From positions 1 through 11,312 of the forward strand of contig JBBPZZ010000020.1 in assembly GCA_038198445.1 (NCBI GenBank): 11,312 bases of DNA, in the 5' to 3' direction. Of the stretch, positions 5,287-11,312 are shown piece by piece; the first letter of the stretch is position 1, and the number at the start of each line of letters is the position of its first letter. A program made the position numbers and the translations under genes. Source of the DNA: JACDDK01 sp038198445 (GTDB lineage: Bacteria; Actinomycetota; Rubrobacteria; Rubrobacterales; Rubrobacteraceae). The notes beneath the pieces were generated by a model that saw only the letters and a program-made list of their open reading frames with translations, did no database searches and was not told the DNA's origin.

Positions 5287-8200
5287 ATGGAGACCCACGA
5301 CAAGCACCGCCTCGAACGCCACGCCCGACGCATCGAGGATTTGCGCCTCTGGAGGAACGCCCGCGAGCATCGCATAGAGGAGTGGAGCTTCGTGGCCGGA
5401 GACGGCGAGCCGTGGGAGATCAAACACGGCGATTTCTGGCCGGAGATAGAGACGCCGGTGTTCCTCTCGACGGAGGTCGAGATCCCGGAAGAATGGGAGG
5501 GCGCGCCGGTCGAGCTTGAGTTGTGGCTCGGCGGCGAAGGGTTCGTCCGACTCTCGAACGGTATCACGGGTGGACTCAACCCATTCCACCGCGCCTTCCC
5601 GGTTTCGGACGCGGCGCGGGCCGGAGAGAAGGTCGGCATAGAGGCCGAGGTGGTATCGAAGGGGTTGTGGGGCTCGCACGTCGCCGAGCCGCGCATCGAG
5701 CGTGCCGCTCTGGTGGTGCCTGAGACAGAGGTGCGCGGTCTCTTACGGGACCTCGCCGCGATCCTGGCGGCCTGCGAGGAACTGGACGGCCACGACGCCG
5801 TTCCGCATCTACTGGACGCCGTGGACGCCGCATTAGCCACGCTCGCCCCCGACTGGCCTTCAGAGAGCAGAGTGGCAGTCGCGCGGTATCTGCGGGGTTA
5901 CGAATACCCGGCGGGCGACGGTATCTCCAGCCTGCCGTCCGAAATTTCTTCGCAGGTCGCGGGCGGTCCACGCGGGATGCGCGCCATGTGGAACGTGCCG
6001 AAGCCGGGACGGCCTCTGGAGCCGCTTCCGCGAGAGGCGCGCCGGGCGGTTGCGGCGGTGCGTAAGTTACTCGCTTCCCGTCTGGAGGAGATAAAGCGGG
6101 AGTACCCGCCGGTAGGGAGGCTCGCGGTCACCGGCCACGCGCACCTAGACCTGGCCTGGTTGTGGCCGCTCGCCGAGACCCGTCGGAAGGCGCGGCGGAC
6201 TTTCTCCAGCGTGCTCGGGTTGATGGACCGCTACGAGGACTTCACGTTCAACCAGTCCTCGGCGCAGCTCTACGCCTGGGTCGAGGAGGATGATCCGACA
6301 CTATTCGAGCGTATGGAGGAGCGCATCTCCGAGGGGCGCTGGGAGACGGTCGGGGGGATGTGGTGCGAGCCGGACTGCCAGATCCCCTCCGGCGAGTCTT
6401 TCGTCCGGCAACTCCTGCACGGCCAACGCTACTTCGAGCAGAAGTTCGGACGCCGCTCGACCGTCGCCTGGCTCCCGGACGCCTTCGGGTTCTCGCCCGG
6501 CATCCCGCAACTGTTGCGCGGCGCCGGAATATACGGCTTCTACACGGCGAAGCTCAAGTGGAGCGCGTCGAACCGCTTCCCGCACGACCTGTTCGAGTGG
6601 GAGGGGATAGACGGCAGCCGCGTCACCGCCCACTTCACCCGAAACCCCGGCATGGACTACAACGGTGACATAGCGCCCTTCGACCTGCTCGGCGTCTGGC
6701 GCAACTTCGGAGGGAAGCGCCGCCACCCCGAGAGCCTGGTCCCCTTCGGCTGGGGCGACGGCGGCGGCGGCCCGAGCGAGGAGATGCTCGAAAGTTACGC
6801 CCGCTTCCAGGAATTCCCCGCCTTGCCCCGGCTCCGCATGAGCCGTGTGGACGAGTTCTTCGAGAGCCTGCCGGCCGGGGGTCTGCCAAAATGGGCCGGC
6901 GAGCTCTACCTCGAACTGCATCGCGGCACGCTGACCACGCAGGGGCTCGTCAAGAAGCTCAACCGCGAGGCCGAGCACCGGCTGATGGAGGCAGAGGCGT
7001 TCGCCACCCTGGCCCACCTCGACGGCGCGGAGTATCCCGCTAAAGAGTTGGACCGGCTGTGGAAGACGCTGCTTCTGAACCAGTTCCACGACATCCTGCC
7101 CGGATCTTCGATCTCCGAGGTCTACGAGGAGGCGCGCGAGCAGCTACGGGACGTGGTCGGCGGCGCAAAGAAGTTGCGCGACGCCGCGCTCCGGTCTCCG
7201 GCGGATGGAGCCGAAGATGGAAACACTCTTTTCGTCGCAAACGCTGGGCTCGCTCCGCGACCGCTCTCGGTGCTGCTACCGGAGGGTGTCTCTGCCGTCG
7301 CGGGTAATGGAGAGCTTCTCCCGGCGCAGCGGACGGCGGAGGGGTTACTGGTACATGCGCCGGATGTGCTGGTTCCGGGGCTCGGATGGTGCGGTCTCCG
7401 GGTGGTCGAAGACGACGAAAGCTGGGAGGTTCGGCCAAGGATACAGGTCGACAGCCCGGATGCCGGAGTTGTCTTCGAGAACGAGATTCTGCGCGTCGAG
7501 ATAGGTGCCGATGGGACCCTGCATCGTGTATATGACAAGGAGAAGGACCGCGAGGTTCTTCTGGATGGGCGCGGTAACCAGCTCTGGGCATACGTGGACA
7601 AGCCCGCCAACTGGGACGCCTGGGACGTGGACGAAGACTACGAACTGGCAGGCGAGGAAGTCTCGGCGGTCGAGAAGGTGGAGGTCATCGAGGATGGTCC
7701 TCTGCGCGCGTCGGTGCGTGTCGAGCGCCGCTGGCGAAGCTCACGCATTGCTCAGACCTACCGGCTCTGCGCCGGTTCCCGTAGGTTGGATATGGTAACG
7801 GAGATCGACTGGCACGAACGCGAGATACTCCTTCGCGCGCTCTTTCCGCTGGACGTTCGGTCTCAGACCGCAACCTTCGAGACGATGTACGGCGCCCACG
7901 AGCGCCCGACCCACCGTAACACCTCCTGGGACGCGGCCCGCTTCGAGGTCTCGGCCCACCGTTTCGCCGATCTCTCCGAGCCGGGCTACGGCGTCGCCCT
8001 CCTGAACGACGGCAAGTACGGACACAGCGCGCGGGACAACGTCCTCGGCATCAGCCTTCTGCGGAGTCCCATGTACCCGGACCCGTTCGCCGACGAGGGC
8101 GCACATCGGTTCACGTACAGCCTCTTCCCGCACCCCGGCGATTGGACAGAGGCTGGCGTGGTAGAGGAGGCGTTCGCTCTGAACAGCCCGCTCGTCGCGA

Positions 8201-8499
8201 TACCCGGTTCGGCGGCGATCTCCGAGGCGGGCTTCGTGAGCGCGGAGGGGTTGAAGCTCGCCCTTGGAAGCCTCAAGCGGTCGGAGGATGGGCGTGGTGT
8301 GATCCTGCGCCTCTACGAACCGCATGGCGCGCGGGGTACGTCGGTGGTGCGTTTCGCGCGGGAGGTACTCGGGGCCGAGCGGGTCAACTTGCTGGAGGAG
8401 GCGGACGGCGAGCCTGTCGCTATCGAGGACGGTGTGGTGCGGTTTGAGGTGCGGCCGTTCGAGGTGGTTACGCTGCGTGTGGAGTTGGGGGCGGGGTAA
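5287..8499 (+). CDS. Alpha-mannosidase, glycoside hydrolase family 38 (cytosolic MAN2C1/Ams1 type)
   Basis: Hydrolyses alpha-linked mannose, a metal-dependent retaining enzyme. The catalytic domain starts near residue 278 after an N-terminal region of beta strands and helices. Visible active-site motifs: GHAHLDLAWLWPLAET with metal ligands His286 and Asp288, VAWLPDAFGFS with the nucleophile Asp398 (also a metal ligand), FGWGDGGGGP at 487-496, LYLELHRGTLTTQ at 540-552, and NQFHDILPGSS with metal ligand His601. These motifs and the 1070-residue length match the cytosolic Ams1/MAN2C1 class rather than Golgi or lysosomal forms. There is no signal peptide, so it should act in the cytoplasm on imported or internal mannosides. 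The start has an AAGGAGG ribosome site at 5277-5283. An aldo/keto reductase follows after 30 bp, probably in the same operon. No sugar transporter is in the window. Confidence 0.95.
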   Translation: METHDKHRLERHARRIEDLRLWRNAREHRIEEWSFVAGDGEPWEIKHGDFWPEIETPVFLSTEVEIPEEWEGAPVELELWLGGEGFVRLSNGITGGLNPFHRAFPVSDAARAGEKVGIEAEVVSKGLWGSHVAEPRIERAALVVPETEVRGLLRDLAAILAACEELDGHDAVPHLLDAVDAALATLAPDWPSESRVAVARYLRGYEYPAGDGISSLPSEISSQVAGGPRGMRAMWNVPKPGRPLEPLPREARRAVAAVRKLLASRLEEIKREYPPVGRLAVTGHAHLDLAWLWPLAETRRKARRTFSSVLGLMDRYEDFTFNQSSAQLYAWVEEDDPTLFERMEERISEGRWETVGGMWCEPDCQIPSGESFVRQLLHGQRYFEQKFGRRSTVAWLPDAFGFSPGIPQLLRGAGIYGFYTAKLKWSASNRFPHDLFEWEGIDGSRVTAHFTRNPGMDYNGDIAPFDLLGVWRNFGGKRRHPESLVPFGWGDGGGGPSEEMLESYARFQEFPALPRLRMSRVDEFFESLPAGGLPKWAGELYLELHRGTLTTQGLVKKLNREAEHRLMEAEAFATLAHLDGAEYPAKELDRLWKTLLLNQFHDILPGSSISEVYEEAREQLRDVVGGAKKLRDAALRSPADGAEDGNTLFVANAGLAPRPLSVLLPEGVSAVAGNGELLPAQRTAEGLLVHAPDVLVPGLGWCGLRVVEDDESWEVRPRIQVDSPDAGVVFENEILRVEIGADGTLHRVYDKEKDREVLLDGRGNQLWAYVDKPANWDAWDVDEDYELAGEEVSAVEKVEVIEDGPLRASVRVERRWRSSRIAQTYRLCAGSRRLDMVTEIDWHEREILLRALFPLDVRSQTATFETMYGAHERPTHRNTSWDAARFEVSAHRFADLSEPGYGVALLNDGKYGHSARDNVLGISLLRSPMYPDPFADEGAHRFTYSLFPHPGDWTEAGVVEEAFALNSPLVAIPGSAAISEAGFVSAEGLKLALGSLKRSEDGRGVILRLYEPHGARGTSVVRFAREVLGAERVNLLEEADGEPVAIEDGVVRFEVRPFEVVTLRVELGAG

Positions 8500-8529
8500 G
8501 ATCATTGTCAGGCGAAGAGAGGAGCGAGG

Positions 8530-9405
8530 ATGGAACATCGCAGGCTAGGACGGATCGGGCAGGAGAACTCGGTGCTTACCTTCGGGGGCGCGGCGCTCTC
8601 GGAGGTGAGTGAGGAGGCGGCGGACCACGCGATCCAGCAGGCGCTCGACGCGGGCGTTACGCACTTCGATACCGCCGCCGATTACGGCGATTCAGAGCTT
8701 CAATACGGGCGCTGGATGCCCGAAATCCGCGATGGGATCTTTCTCTCCACAAAGACCGGACTGCGCAAGAAGGACGCCGCGAAGCGTCAGATCCACGCTT
8801 CCCTCGAACGCCTTCGGGTAGACAACGTGGACCTTCTCCAGCTCCACGCCGTCGGCGACTTGGAAGACCTGGACCGCGCCACCGGCAGCGAAGGCTCCCT
8901 CGAAGCCGCCATCGAGGCGAAGGAAGAAGGGCTCGTCGGGGCCATAGGTATTACCGGCCACGGCCACGAAGCTCCCGCAGTCCATCTCGAAGCGCTGCGC
9001 CGCTACCGTTTCGACACCGTGCTGACGCCCTGGAACTACATCCTCTCGACCGACGGGGACTATCGGGCGGACTTCGAGGCTCTGGTCCAGGAGATACAAC
9101 GTCAAGACGTGGGCCTGATGACCATAAAGACCATCTCTCGGCGCAACTGGCCGGAGGGCGACCCGACCGGAGGTCAGAAGTACGCCACGTGGTACGAACC
9201 GTTCGACGAGCAGGGCTACGTGAACGCGGCCGTCTCGTGGGTATTGTCGTTCGAGGAGATCACTGGCATGGCGATGGTCGGGGACGTGGGCCTGATGCCA
9301 CTAATGCTCGAAGCGGAGACACGCCGGATGACACGCGAGGAGGCCGAGGAAGTCCTGGCGAATATCTCGAACTACTCCTCTCCGTTCATCTCGGTGCCGT
9401 TCTAA
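8530..9405 (+). CDS. Aldo/keto reductase family oxidoreductase
   Basis: NAD(P)H-dependent reductase of the AKR TIM-barrel family, 291 residues. The catalytic tetrad is complete by eye: Asp47 and Tyr52 in THFDTAADYGDSE, Lys75 in LSTKTGLRK and His106 in LLQLHAVGD. Later barrel segments such as VGAIGITGHGHE (136-147) and a C-terminal helix follow. The ribosome site is GAGGAG in the 30 bp gap after the mannosidase, so the two genes are probably cotranscribed. The protein resembles the broad bacterial group of short AKRs whose substrates are unknown; a role in reducing a sugar aldehyde or ketone is suggested only by the neighbour. No signal peptide or cysteine cluster is seen; an iron-sulfur C-terminal extension found in some relatives is absent. 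Confidence 0.93.
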   Translation: MEHRRLGRIGQENSVLTFGGAALSEVSEEAADHAIQQALDAGVTHFDTAADYGDSELQYGRWMPEIRDGIFLSTKTGLRKKDAAKRQIHASLERLRVDNVDLLQLHAVGDLEDLDRATGSEGSLEAAIEAKEEGLVGAIGITGHGHEAPAVHLEALRRYRFDTVLTPWNYILSTDGDYRADFEALVQEIQRQDVGLMTIKTISRRNWPEGDPTGGQKYATWYEPFDEQGYVNAAVSWVLSFEEITGMAMVGDVGLMPLMLEAETRRMTREEAEEVLANISNYSSPFISVPF

Positions 9406-9493
9406 GCACGCGTTACAAAATTCCTCGTGGAAGGGCCGTGCGGGCCTCTTGCTCCCGCCGGCGAGGTCGGTCGCCGCGTCCCCTCCCCGCGCG

Positions 9494-9946
9494 TTAGCGG
9501 TTTCGGGAACGGTAGAGATCGAGGACCCCTTCGGCCTTCCCTCGGATGGCCTCAACCAGCTCCGTCGGGGACTCCACCGAGACCTCAGTCCCAACGCTCA
9601 ACAGCCGCGAGGCGTAGTAGTCGATCTCGGAGCGCGGGATCTCGGCCTCCACGACGCCGCCTCCGCCCTCGCCCGGCGCGATGCCGCCGAACAGGGAGGT
9701 GAGCTCGAAGCTCTTCCGCCCCCGATCGGTGGCCCGAACCCTAATCCGCAGCCGCTCGCCGACGGCTCCTTTCGCGGTAGACATCCAGCCCTCCACGGAG
9801 AGCTCGGGTGGCATCTCAAAGCCCTCGATCCTCTCGGTCGAAAGGAAGCGGTCGGCCCTCATCGGGACGTTCGCCCCCCTTTTGTGGTCGAAGCAGGCAC
9901 AGTACCAGTACCCCTGCGAAGGGTAATTATATACCTGACTCACCAA
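9494..9946 (-). pseudogene. WYL-domain transcriptional regulator, C-terminal fragment truncated by the insertion sequence
   Basis: The remaining host part starts at 9920 and encodes about 142 residues. It opens in the WYL domain (SQGYWYCACFDHKRG, then RADRFLSTERIEGF) and continues into a complete WCX-like C-terminal domain ending VESPTELVEAIRGKAEGVLDLY. Such regulators normally have an N-terminal winged helix-turn-helix and the first half of the WYL domain, about 150-180 residues, all missing here. The open frame runs a further eight codons (MVSQVYNY) into the left inverted repeat of the insertion sequence, where its ATG lies, so that start is accidental. Without the HTH it should not bind DNA as a regulator. 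The gene's 5' half is not found on the other side of the element. It converges on the aldo/keto reductase with about 90 bases between stops. Confidence 0.8.
9921..9940 (+). repeat. Left terminal inverted repeat of the IS1595-family element
   Basis: GGGTAATTATATACCTGACT matches the reverse complement of 11165-11184 at 15 of 20 positions, including the outer seven bases. Read outward on the minus strand it contains TATAAT (9931-9926). Confidence 0.7.
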
Positions 9947-9950
9947 AATG

Positions 9951-9959
9951 TGCTATACT
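9951..9959 (+). promoter_or_regulatory. Extended -10 promoter (TGCTATACT) of the transposase
   Basis: TGC-TATACT is an extended -10 element. Six bases separate it from the ATG at 9966, so transcription would start at or next to the A of that ATG, giving a leaderless mRNA. No -35 is evident, which is common for extended -10 promoters. Confidence 0.6.
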
Positions 9960-9965
9960 ATAGTC

Positions 9966-10907
9966 ATGGAAAGACCTGCAAATCATCCGAAAACGTTACT
10001 TGAAGCGATACGGTATTTCTCCGATCTTGAGGTTGCTACTCAACACGTCGCGGCCACTCGTTGGCCGGACGGCCCCGTTTGTCCGGCTTGCGGGTTGGTA
10101 GACGAAAATCACTACTACCTCAAGAGTCGCCGCGTGTGGAAATGCCGTAGCTGCAAGAAACAGTTTTCGGTTAAGGTTGGCACGATCTTTGAAGACTCTC
10201 CTATAGGGCTGGACAAATGGCTCGCTGCCATGTGGATCATCGCAAACGCAAAGAACGGGGTTAGCTCTTGCGAGATTCACCGCTCCATAGGCGTTACCCA
10301 AAAGACGGCGTGGTTCATGCTCCAAAGAATCAGGCTCGCCATGCAGCAAGGTTCTTTTGAGAAGCTGTCGGGCGAAGTCGAAGCCGACGAAACCTATATC
10401 GGTGGTAAGGCTCGGAACATGCACAAGGGTAAGCGCCAAGAGAAGATCACCGGACGCGGTGCTTCTGGCAAGGTTGCGGTTATGGGGCTTCTGGAACGGC
10501 ACGGTAAGATCAAGGCTAAGGTAGTGCCGGATACCAAGAGCGGGACGTTGCAGGTGGAAGTCAGAAAGAACGTTGCGCCGGGGTCAGAGGTTCATACCGA
10601 CGCCCTGCGCTCCTACCGGGGCCTTGATCCTGAATACATCCATAACGTAGTTGACCATGCAGAGAGGTACGTTGACGGCCACGTTCACACGAACGGACTT
10701 GAGAACTTCTGGAGCCTCTTGAAGCGCGGGATCAAGGGTACTTACGTTAGCGTCGAGCCCTATCACCTGTTCCGGTATTTGGACGAACAGGCTTTCAGGT
10801 TCAATGAGCGTGAGTACGAGGATAACGACAGGTTCACAAAGATGCTCGGATCGGTTACGGGACGACGCGTGACCTATTCAGACCTCACGGGCAAAACGGG
10901 TGGGTAA
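9966..10907 (+). CDS. IS1595-family transposase
   Basis: Cuts and joins the ends of the element. The 313-residue protein has an N-terminal zinc ribbon (Cys39-x2-Cys42 and Cys60-x2-Cys63, in CPACG and CRSCKKQF), a helical part with an HTH-like stretch (SSCEIHRSIGVTQKTAWFMLQ region, 100-120), and an ISXO2/IS1595 DDE-type core: Asp141 in VEADETYIGG, Asp212 in VHTDALRSY, and HTNGLENFWSLLKRGIKGTY with Asn243/Glu246 as the third position. Length is usual and the frame is unbroken, so it may be active. The start at 9966 is preferred over the in-frame ATG at 9948 because the -10 element TATACT covers 9954-9959; the ATG falls at the expected transcript start. There is no ribosome site, consistent with leaderless translation. 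An intrinsic terminator follows the stop by 19 bases. Confidence 0.93.
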   Translation: MERPANHPKTLLEAIRYFSDLEVATQHVAATRWPDGPVCPACGLVDENHYYLKSRRVWKCRSCKKQFSVKVGTIFEDSPIGLDKWLAAMWIIANAKNGVSSCEIHRSIGVTQKTAWFMLQRIRLAMQQGSFEKLSGEVEADETYIGGKARNMHKGKRQEKITGRGASGKVAVMGLLERHGKIKAKVVPDTKSGTLQVEVRKNVAPGSEVHTDALRSYRGLDPEYIHNVVDHAERYVDGHVHTNGLENFWSLLKRGIKGTYVSVEPYHLFRYLDEQAFRFNEREYEDNDRFTKMLGSVTGRRVTYSDLTGKTGG

Positions 10908-10926
10908 GCTATCTCAATCTACGCAG

Positions 10927-10959
10927 AAAAGCGGCCCCAAAAGCATCGGGGCCGCTTTT
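10927..10959. terminator. Bidirectional intrinsic terminator inside the insertion sequence
   Basis: AAAAGCGGCCCC (10927-10938) and GGGGCCGCTTTT (10948-10959) form a perfect 12-bp stem with a 9-base loop. T-rich runs follow on both strands (TTTTGTTT on plus, TTTTCTG on minus), so it can stop both the transposase and the convergent small ORF. Confidence 0.88.
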
Positions 10960-10978
10960 GTTTGTCGTGTGCGTTCTT

Positions 10979-11131
10979 CTAATTACGCGTGAATTGGCGT
11001 TTCGCAGCGGCGGTTTGGTTTTCCCCGGCCTTCTTTTGAACATCGGCTTCTCGCTGCTCCTCGCGCCTTACCGCTTCGTCTAGCCTTCGAAGCTCTTCTT
11101 CCATTCTATGATCCGTTCGTGTGTTGCCCAT
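10979..11131 (-). CDS. Small passenger ORF of the insertion sequence, 50 residues, function unknown
   Basis: Not recognised. The frame starts at ATG 11131 and ends with TAG at 10979-10981. It encodes a very hydrophilic, highly charged peptide: MGNTRTDHRMEEELRRLDEA, then an Arg/Glu-rich stretch, then QTAAAKRQFTRN. The first 35 residues look like one long amphipathic helix or coiled coil; no cysteine, tryptophan or membrane segment is present. Evidence that it is real: a perfect AAGGAGGT ribosome site nine bases before the ATG, a TATACT -10 in the right inverted repeat at a suitable distance, and a shared terminator just past its stop. It lies inside the element and converges on the transposase. 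It could be a regulator or accessory factor of transposition or a cargo gene; nothing in the sequence decides this. Confidence 0.6.
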   Translation of the reverse strand: MGNTRTDHRMEEELRRLDEAVRREEQREADVQKKAGENQTAAAKRQFTRN

Positions 11132-11140
11132 TGTCAACTT

Positions 11141-11148
11141 ACCTCCTT
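11141..11148 (-). promoter_or_regulatory. Perfect Shine-Dalgarno (AAGGAGGT) of the small IS ORF
   Basis: AAGGAGGT on the minus strand lies nine bases before the ATG at 11131. It is the main support for translation of the 50-codon ORF. Confidence 0.65.
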
Positions 11149-11164
11149 CAAGGCGTCATCGCCC

Positions 11165-11184
11165 ACTGAAGTATACTATTACCC
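11165..11184 (-). repeat. Right terminal inverted repeat of the IS1595-family element
   Basis: Its reverse complement, GGGTAATAGTATACTTCAGT, matches the left repeat at 15 of 20 positions. The outer GGGTAAT is identical. Confidence 0.7.
11170..11175 (-). promoter_or_regulatory. Candidate -10 (TATACT) within the right inverted repeat, reading into the element
   Basis: TATACT on the minus strand would start transcription near 11163, giving a leader of about 30 bases that carries the AAGGAGGT. The hexamer lies in the palindrome AGTATACT, so it also exists on the plus strand. Any -35 would lie in flanking host DNA, and none is obvious. Confidence 0.4.
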
Positions 11185-11210
11185 TCAAACTACTGCTACA
11201 TAAACCGGGG

Positions 11211-11312
11211 CTATTCTAGTTCCTCAGAGGCTTCAATAGGCTCGTTCGGAAAATGTTCTTCCACGGCTTGAGCGAACCGTTCCGTGCCACGCTGACGTGA
11301 ATAAACTGGCCA
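11211..11312 (-). CDS. C-terminal fragment of an unidentified gene running off the window
   Basis: An open minus-strand frame enters from the window edge and ends with TAG at 11211-11213, giving 33 residues: WPVYSRQRGTERF, AQAVEEHFPNEP, IEASEELE. The acidic tail is typical of a soluble protein end, but the family is not recognised. It is not the missing N-terminal half of the WYL regulator. It may be a host gene end or part of a neighbouring mobile element. The short length means the frame could be open by chance. Confidence 0.4.
   Translation of the reverse strand, partial: WPVYSRQRGTERFAQAVEEHFPNEPIEASEELE

Larger units (their letters stand above)
9921..11184 (+). mobile_element. IS1595-family insertion sequence, complete, about 1.26 kb
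   Basis: Bounded by imperfect inverted repeats starting GGGTAAT at both ends (15 of 20 bases match). It contains one intact IS1595-type transposase, an intrinsic terminator, and a small convergent ORF. Base composition is less GC-rich than the flanking genes, which suits recent transfer. The family normally makes 8-bp target duplications, but the flanks here (9913-9920 CCTGCGAA; 11185-11192 TCAAACTA) do not match, and the interrupted WYL gene does not resume on the right. The ends were set from the repeats by eye and could shift by a base or so. Confidence 0.75.

Noticed and set aside
5221..5840. Minus-strand open frames opposite the mannosidase N-terminus
   Set aside because: Low-complexity Arg/Ser/Pro composition, and they overlap the vapB-mannosidase control region and the mannosidase coding start.
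6301..8538. Long minus-strand open frames (7089-6301 and 8538-7741) opposite the mannosidase
   Set aside because: No domains or good starts, and they lie fully against a well-supported GH38 gene. Third-position GC bias explains the absence of stops.
9459..9476. Hairpin CGGCGA/TCGCCG between the aldo/keto reductase and the WYL fragment as a terminator
   Set aside because: Only six base pairs and no T-run on either strand; not distinguishable from chance in GC-rich DNA.
11108..11203. Plus-strand open frame of about 31 codons opposite the small IS ORF
   Set aside because: No ribosome site, and it crosses the right inverted repeat and the element boundary.
1..11312. CRISPR array, tRNA, rRNA or replication origin
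   Set aside because: No regular repeats with spacers, no tRNA-like cloverleaf and no rRNA-like sequence were seen; the two DnaA-box-like 9-mers alone do not make an origin.

Overview
The window reads as chromosomal DNA of a high-GC Gram-positive bacterium, most likely an actinobacterium of the Rubrobacter kind. That placement is an inference from GC-rich codon use, strong AGGAGG ribosome sites, a DACNV/diadenylate-cyclase protein and the gene mix; no rRNA or marker gene fixes it. Genes are tightly packed from 1 to about 9.4 kb. The last 1.3 kb is visibly less GC-rich and is a mobile element.

Layout. (1) 1-1047, plus strand: a DACNV-type sensor protein with a C-terminal diadenylate cyclase domain, its 5' end probably cut by the window edge. 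(2) 1059-4425, minus strand: a four-gene operon read in the order acyl-CoA synthetase, PhzF-family isomerase, ECHDC3-like crotonase, ClpS-like adaptor. Spacing is 7 bp, then a 23 bp overlap, then a 4 bp ATGA overlap. Two members have changed active residues: the crotonase lacks both hydratase glutamates, and the ClpS-like protein has altered N-degron pocket residues. (3) 4495-5168, minus strand: a VapBC-type toxin-antitoxin pair joined by a GTGA overlap. (4) 5287-9405, plus strand: a cytosolic GH38 alpha-mannosidase (MAN2C1/Ams1 class) followed 30 bp later by an aldo/keto reductase. (5) 9494-9920, minus strand: the C-terminal part of a WYL-domain transcription regulator that has lost its HTH half. 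(6) about 9921-11184: an IS1595-family insertion sequence with imperfect terminal inverted repeats, an intact transposase that appears to be leaderless, an internal bidirectional terminator, and a convergent 50-codon passenger ORF with its own promoter and a perfect Shine-Dalgarno. (7) 11211-11312, minus strand: the last 33 codons of an unidentified gene running off the window.

How the parts fit. The acyl-CoA ligase, isomerase and crotonase look like a small CoA-thioester metabolic module; the ClpS-like gene is translationally coupled to the crotonase, which is an odd partnership. The mannosidase/reductase pair probably handles a cytoplasmic mannoside or other sugar. The WYL fragment may once have regulated its neighbours. 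The insertion sequence has no visible target duplication and its two flanks do not form one gene, so the region beyond it was probably rearranged. The best leads are the unusual ClpS-like protein and its operon, and the IS-borne small ORF. No clear-cut new defence or signalling system is visible.
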